DNA of 28,781 nucleotides from Collinsella sp. Lineage in GTDB: Bacteria; Actinomycetota; Coriobacteriia; Coriobacteriales; Coriobacteriaceae. The stretch covers positions 1-28,781 of the forward strand of contig JAUMPM010000008.1 in NCBI GenBank assembly GCA_031294825.1, in the 5' to 3' direction. Made by a program: the position numbers and the translations under genes. Position 1 is the stretch's first letter; the number at the start of each line of letters is the position of its first letter. Of the stretch, positions 25,267 to 28,781 are shown piece after piece. Below the pieces are notes generated by a model. That model ran no database searches. It was not told the DNA's origin and worked only from the letters and a program-made list of their open reading frames with translations.

Positions 25267-26109
25267 ATGTCCGCCCGTAAAGCTCGCACGGAGGCGGCCG
25301 CCGCTGGCGCCGCCCCCGTTGACTCTGAGGAGAAGGACGTGAAGATTCCCGTAGAGGCCGTCGACGATACCGAGGCCAACGAGGCCCCGGCCGCCGAGGC
25401 TGCCGAGAACCAGGTAGAGGATTCCAACAAGGAGGCGACGATGACCGAGGACGAGATGGTGGAAGCCGCTATCCGCGCCGGTGAAGAAGCCGCCGACAAC
25501 GACTTTAAGCTCAAGTTCGAGCAGGCTCAGAAAGAGCTTGCCGACGTGCGCAACGAGCTCGATGCTGCGGCAGAGGCTCAGAAGGCCGCCGAGGACAAGG
25601 CAAAGGACGCCACCGAGCGTACCGCCCGTCTGCAGGCCGACTGGGAGAACTTCCGTCGCCGCACCGCCAATGAGCGTATCGCTGAGCGCGAGCGCGCGAC
25701 CGAGAAGCTTGTCACCGCGCTGTTGCCGGTGATCGACGATATCGAGCGCGCGATCGACCATGCCCGCTGTCAAGAGCTTTCCGACGACTTTAAGCTGTTC
25801 GTCGATGGCGTTGACGCGGTACATGCCAAGCTGCTCGACGTGTTTGCGCACGAGGGCGTTGAGCCTATCGATCCCAAGGGCGAGGCGTTCGATCCGCTCG
25901 AGCATCAGGCCGTGGGTCGCGTCGAGGACGCATCGCAGTATGACGAGACCGTCAACGACGTGTACCAGAAGGGCTACCGCATGGCGGATCGTATCCTGCG
26001 TTCCGCGATGGTGACGGTGACCTACGGCGGCGAGAAACGCCCCGCACCGGAGCCCGAAGCGGCGCCCGAGGATGCTGCGGCCGATACGGCCGAGAGCACC
26101 GAGGAGTAA
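25267..26109 (+). CDS. grpE: Nucleotide exchange factor GrpE
   Basis: GrpE releases ADP from DnaK as a dimer with a long helical stalk. The coiled-coil stalk is seen at KLKFEQAQKELADVRNELDAAAEAQKAAEDK, and the conserved head signature near EGVEPIDPKGEAFDPLEHQAVGRV and TVNDVYQKGYRMADRILRSAMVTV. From 25267 the protein has 280 residues, long for the family, with a disordered acidic/alanine-rich N-terminal 58 residues. An internal ATG at 25441 (MTEDEMVEAA) has AAGGAGGCGACG before it, a far stronger ribosome-binding site than the start at 25267, and would give 222 residues. The 25267 start is 2 bp after dnaK and could use coupling. Codon use from 25267 to 25440 looks coding, so both forms may be made. 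Confidence 0.93.
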   Translation: MSARKARTEAAAAGAAPVDSEEKDVKIPVEAVDDTEANEAPAAEAAENQVEDSNKEATMTEDEMVEAAIRAGEEAADNDFKLKFEQAQKELADVRNELDAAAEAQKAAEDKAKDATERTARLQADWENFRRRTANERIAERERATEKLVTALLPVIDDIERAIDHARCQELSDDFKLFVDGVDAVHAKLLDVFAHEGVEPIDPKGEAFDPLEHQAVGRVEDASQYDETVNDVYQKGYRMADRILRSAMVTVTYGGEKRPAPEPEAAPEDAAADTAESTEE

Positions 26110-26114
26110 TTGAG

Positions 26115-26145
26115 AAGGGCCCCGGGGCAACACCCGGGGCCCTTT
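26115..26145 (+). terminator. Hairpin between grpE and dnaJ (attenuator or processing site)
   Basis: A 12-bp perfect GC-rich hairpin (26115-26126 with 26133-26144, loop of 6) follows the grpE stop by 5 bp. Only three T follow, so termination is probably partial, which would lower dnaJ relative to dnaK-grpE. Confidence 0.65.
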
Positions 26146-26173
26146 CTGGCCTAGTGCCATATGAAAGCATGAG

Positions 26174-26194
26174 CCGCCGCCCGCTGGGCGGCGG
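26174..26194 (+). promoter_or_regulatory. Hairpin in the dnaJ leader
   Basis: CCGCCGCCC (26174-26182) pairs perfectly with GGGCGGCGG (26186-26194), loop GCT, ending 22 nt before the dnaJ start. It could stabilise a processed dnaJ message or influence translation. Confidence 0.4.
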
Positions 26195-26216
26195 ATGAAA
26201 CAGGAGAGGAGCTACG

Positions 26217-27182
26217 ATGGCTGCAGGCAAAACCTTCTATGACATCCTGGGCGTATCCAAGAGCGCCTCCGACAAAGAGATCAAGAGCGCGTTTCGCAAG
26301 CTCGCGCAAAAATATCACCCCGATGCCGGCGGCGACGAGGCCAAGTTCAAGGAGATCAGCGAGGCCTACGAGACGCTTTCGGACGAGAAGAAGCGCAAAG
26401 AGTACGACCAGATGCTCATGTTTGGCGGCATGCCGGGCGCAGGCGGCGCGTATGGCGGCGGCTACGGTGCCGGCGCAGGTGCCAGCGGCTGGGGCGACAT
26501 CTTTGACAGCATCTTTAGCGGCAACGGCGCCTGGGGCAGCGATTGGGGCTCGGGCTTTGCCGGGGCTGCGGGCGCTGCCGGTGCCGGCGCTGGCCGCAGC
26601 CGCGCTCGCAAGGGCGGCGACCTGTCGCTGACCGTCGATGTGACGGCCGAGGACGCGTTTCGCGGTGTGACACACAAGGTCACCTACCGCATTCCCTCGA
26701 CGGGCGAGCAGCAGACCATTACGGTCTCGGTCCCTGCGGGCGCGGTCGACGGTGGCAAGCTGCGCTACAAGCGTCGCGGCGAGTATGGCGTTGCCGGCGG
26801 CGAGCGCGGCGACCTGGTCGTGACCACGCACGTGGAGGAGCATCCGCTGTTTAAGCGTAAAGGTGCCGACGTGACCATGGAGGTACCGGTCTCGGTCTAT
26901 GAGGCGGCGCTCGGCTGCACGGTGGACGTGCCGACGCCCGGCGGTGCGACGGTTCGTCTGAAGGTGCCCGCGGGTACCCAGACGGGCAAGAAGTTCCGCT
27001 TTAAGGAAATGGGGGCGCCTGACGTTAAGCATCGCGGGCGCACCGGTGCGCTGCTTGTCGAGATCAAGGTGCAGGTTCCCACGAACCTGTCTGATGACGA
27101 GCGCGATGCCATGACCAAGCTGCGCGAGGCCGACACGCGCGACTACCGCGAGAAGGTCAACCGTTACAAGGCGACGTACTAG
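26217..27182 (+). CDS. dnaJ: DnaJ-type co-chaperone lacking the zinc finger (CbpA-like)
   Basis: A 321-residue J-protein that stimulates DnaK ATPase and delivers clients. The J domain (residues 5-70) holds the HPD motif in KYHPDAGGDEAKFKEISEAYETLSD. A Gly/Ala-rich segment (~72-135) follows, then two beta-sandwich client-binding domains (GGDLSLTVDVTAEDAFRGVTHKV, HPLFKRKGADVTMEVPVSVYEAALGC). The four CxxCxGxG zinc repeats of type I DnaJ are absent, making it a type II protein like CbpA. GAGGAG precedes the start. A type I DnaJ may be encoded elsewhere. Confidence 0.93.
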   Translation: MAAGKTFYDILGVSKSASDKEIKSAFRKLAQKYHPDAGGDEAKFKEISEAYETLSDEKKRKEYDQMLMFGGMPGAGGAYGGGYGAGAGASGWGDIFDSIFSGNGAWGSDWGSGFAGAAGAAGAGAGRSRARKGGDLSLTVDVTAEDAFRGVTHKVTYRIPSTGEQQTITVSVPAGAVDGGKLRYKRRGEYGVAGGERGDLVVTTHVEEHPLFKRKGADVTMEVPVSVYEAALGCTVDVPTPGGATVRLKVPAGTQTGKKFRFKEMGAPDVKHRGRTGALLVEIKVQVPTNLSDDERDAMTKLREADTRDYREKVNRYKATY

Positions 27183-27254
27183 GGCGGTCGCGGCGCACGC
27201 CCACGCCCGCGGGCTTATGATGGACGATAACGAGACGGGAAGGGGTCAGGTAGC

Positions 27255-27671
27255 ATGGCCGAGGACAATAGGAACAAACCGCTGTACATGATTAGCGTGG
27301 CGGCCGAGCTGACCGGTATGCATCCGCAGACTCTGCGCGTCTACGAGTCCAAGGGCCTGGTGAACCCCCAGCGCTCGGGCGGCAACACGCGTCTGTATTC
27401 GCGTGCCGATATCGAGCGCTTGGAGCTCATCAACCAGCTGACCGACGAGGGCATCAACCTTGCCGGCGTGGTGCGTATTCTCGATATGAAGGAGCGTGCT
27501 GAGGAGCGCGAGCGCGAGAACGAAAAGCTCCGTGCCCGCGTGCGCCAGCTCGAGGACGAGCTGCACGAGTACAAGATGCAGAAGAAGATCACCGCCCTGG
27601 CCCCGCGCGACGGCTCGGTTAACCCCGAACAGGTCATGCGCAAACTTTTGGGCGCAGGCGGGGATCTCTAG
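27255..27671 (+). CDS. hspR: Heat-shock repressor HspR (MerR family)
   Basis: A 138-residue MerR-type regulator. The winged helix MISVAAELTGMHPQTLRVYESKGLVNPQRSGGNTRLYS and DEGINLAGVVRILDM closely match actinobacterial HspR. A coiled-coil dimerisation helix rich in Glu/Arg/Lys follows (residues ~80-115). HspR represses the dnaK operon and needs DnaK as co-repressor in Streptomyces. Position as last gene of dnaK-grpE-dnaJ fits that. It begins 72 bp after dnaJ. A structured repeat starts immediately after its stop. Confidence 0.92.
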   Translation: MAEDNRNKPLYMISVAAELTGMHPQTLRVYESKGLVNPQRSGGNTRLYSRADIERLELINQLTDEGINLAGVVRILDMKERAEERERENEKLRARVRQLEDELHEYKMQKKITALAPRDGSVNPEQVMRKLLGAGGDL

Positions 27672-27860
27672 GTTATGCCGTTCTGCCGAACGGCGTAACG
27701 GCTCGACGCTGCGCGACGTCCAGAGCGACAATTTGTCATTCAAAAGGCAAGGCATGACCAGAAGGTCTATGCCTTGCCTTTTTCAGTCCAACTTGTTCGC
27801 TCTGGACGTCGCTCGCTGTCCGTCCTCTACCTGCGGCGTTGCCTTGCTCCGGATGCGGTG
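27672..27860 (+). repeat. Structured intergenic element, copy 3
   Basis: Begins at the base after the hspR stop. First hairpin: 12 bp (27672-27683 with 27688-27699, one GU pair), loop TGCC. Conserved GGCTCGACGCTGC follows. P1: CGACGC (27704-27709) with GCGTTG (27836-27841), one GU pair. P2: a perfect 16-bp helix, 27713-27728 with 27797-27812. P3: 27742-27759 with 27764-27783, loop AGAA, with the same single bulge as the other copies and a T run that could end transcription. The 3' block CGCTGTCCG...CTCTACCTGCGGCG is conserved. Confidence 0.8.
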
Positions 27861-27890
27861 GTCATTGGGGACGTTCTTAAATGACTAGTC
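27861..27890. repeat. 30-bp intergenic repeat, copy B
   Basis: Identical over 30 bases to 4454-4483 and directly adjoining structured element copy 3. It contains GTCATT...AATGAC as a short inverted repeat. Copy 2 of the element is also followed by GGTCATTGGGG (7846-7856), after which the sequence diverges. Confidence 0.7.
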
Positions 27891-27938
27891 GAAAGGGACG
27901 CTCTTGCACCAAATCTGCCGGCCCTCGCCGGGGTCGTC

Positions 27939-28045
27939 CTTTACTTTACCGAGATAAAGTGAACGTGTAGATTCGTAACCCACTCGCAACCGTTCTATGG
28001 CACGATATTGAACGAATGTATGCTATGCGCCCAAATCTTTTGGGC
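27939..28045 (+). promoter_or_regulatory. Leader of the hydratase gene with two dyads
   Basis: ACTTTA and TAAAGT flank six bases near 27942-27961, a possible operator. A 7-bp hairpin, GCCCAAA with TTTGGGC (28029-28045), lies just before the ribosome-binding site and could mask or tune it. I cannot assign -35 and -10 boxes with confidence. Confidence 0.35.
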
Positions 28046-28060
28046 AGAGTGGGAGACAGT

Positions 28061-28781
28061 ATGGTCAAGCTGTACGAGGACGGCATCTACCTGCGCGGCG
28101 GCAGCGAGATTGTGCCTGCGGCCGAGGCTGCCGAGCACGGTATTACGCAGACACCCGAGGATGCCAAGCGTGGCACCATCGCGTATTCGATCCTCCAGGC
28201 ACACAATACGTCCGGCAACCCCGAGGCGCTCAAGATTCGCTTCGATGCCATGGCGAGCCACGACATCACCTTTGTCGGCATCATCCAGACGGCGCGCGCC
28301 TCGGGCATGGAGCAGTTCCCGCTGCCCTACGTGCTCACCAACTGCCATAACTCGCTGTGCGCCGTGGGCGGCACCATCAACGAGGACGACCACGTCTTCG
28401 GTCTCTCGGCTGCCAAGAAGTACGGCGGCATCTTCGTCCCGCCGCACATCGCCGTCATCCACTCCTTTATGCGTGAGAACTTCGCCGGTTGCGGCAAGAT
28501 GATCCTGGGCTCCGACTCGCACACCCGCTACGGCGCCCTGGGCACCATGGCCGTGGGCGGAGGCGGCGGCGGGCTGGCAAAGCAACTGCTGCGTGACCCC
28601 TACGATTGCGCCCTTCCCGGCGTTGTCGCCCTCTTCCTCACCGGCGCCCCGCGCCCCGGCGTCGGCCCGCATGACGTGGCGCTCGCCATCATCCGCGCCG
28701 TCTTTGCCAAGGGCTACGTCAAGAATAAGGTCATGGAGTTTGTGGGCCCGGGCATCGCGAACATGACGACCGATTACCGCT
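28061..28781 (+). CDS. Aconitase-superfamily hydratase (YbhJ-like), 5' part
   Basis: The frame runs from ATG 28061 (GGGAG upstream) off the window end, giving 240 residues of a protein that in relatives is about 750 long. MVKLYEDGIYLRGG, LTNCHNSLCAVGGTINEDDH and the aconitase-type GSDSHTRYGALG are visible; the cysteines and SDSHT suggest the substrate site and [4Fe-4S] surroundings of aconitases. It resembles proteins annotated as hydratase (E. coli YbhJ), whose substrate is not established. It is distinct from citrate aconitase and isopropylmalate isomerase by its opening sequence. No partner gene is visible. Confidence 0.85.
   Translation, partial: MVKLYEDGIYLRGGSEIVPAAEAAEHGITQTPEDAKRGTIAYSILQAHNTSGNPEALKIRFDAMASHDITFVGIIQTARASGMEQFPLPYVLTNCHNSLCAVGGTINEDDHVFGLSAAKKYGGIFVPPHIAVIHSFMRENFAGCGKMILGSDSHTRYGALGTMAVGGGGGGLAKQLLRDPYDCALPGVVALFLTGAPRPGVGPHDVALAIIRAVFAKGYVKNKVMEFVGPGIANMTTDYR

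Noticed and set aside
26460..26700. Zinc-finger region of a type I DnaJ
   Set aside because: No CxxCxGxG repeat is present; the segment is Gly/Ala rich and runs directly into the client-binding domain.

Overview
This window is GC-rich chromosomal DNA that looks like a gut member of the Coriobacteriia (Actinomycetota), most probably Collinsella or a close relative. The reasons are a membrane-anchored LuxR-type regulator of the kind expanded in that class, the hyp/nikR hydrogenase-maturation set, a dnaK-grpE-dnaJ-hspR operon of actinobacterial order, and many palindromic intergenic repeats. This placement is an inference from content; no 16S or marker alignment was possible.

Layout. 1-344: non-coding lead-in. 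345-2694: membrane LuxR regulator and pyrE. 2698-4483: a structured intergenic element followed directly by an IS110/IS1111-type insertion sequence with a frameshifted transposase and a 30-bp repeat. 4496-5990: a Fic-domain gene with AT-rich palindromic operators, flanked by two direct copies of a hairpin repeat. 6336-7666: a glucose-type PTS EIIA protein and a lipoprotein, followed by a second copy of the structured element and a cluster of palindromes. 8115-14848, all on the minus strand: a six-gene hydrogenase maturation and nickel-response block (small orphan protein, nikR, hypF, hypC, hypD, hypE) ending in a HAD phosphatase. 15070-18166: trxA, a probable degenerate glycosylase-fold protein, and a LytTR response regulator/GHKL histidine kinase pair. 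18375-22327: NAD biosynthesis operon nadA-nadB-nadC-niaR behind a 19-bp-arm palindromic operator. 22529-22714: a 2[4Fe-4S] ferredoxin. 23372-27671: dnaK-grpE-dnaJ-hspR heat-shock operon, followed by the third copy of the structured element. 28061-end: the 5' part of an aconitase-superfamily hydratase.

How the genes work together. HypF, HypC, HypD and HypE build and carry the Fe(CN)2CO group of [NiFe]-hydrogenases, and NikR would tie this to nickel; hypA and hypB are absent here, and NikR itself carries a His/Cys-rich tail. NiaR, the last gene of the nad operon, is the expected repressor acting at the palindrome before nadA. HspR is the expected autoregulator of the chaperone operon.

The most unusual signal is a roughly 180-nt element present three times (2698, 7670, 27672). 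Each copy starts 0-3 nt after a stop codon. It keeps loops and single-stranded blocks constant, while its helices change sequence and stay complementary. This looks like a conserved RNA fold or a structured mobile repeat, not a simple terminator. The IS element sits at the 3' edge of one copy and carries a long non-coding 3' end that may encode a guide (bridge/seek) RNA.
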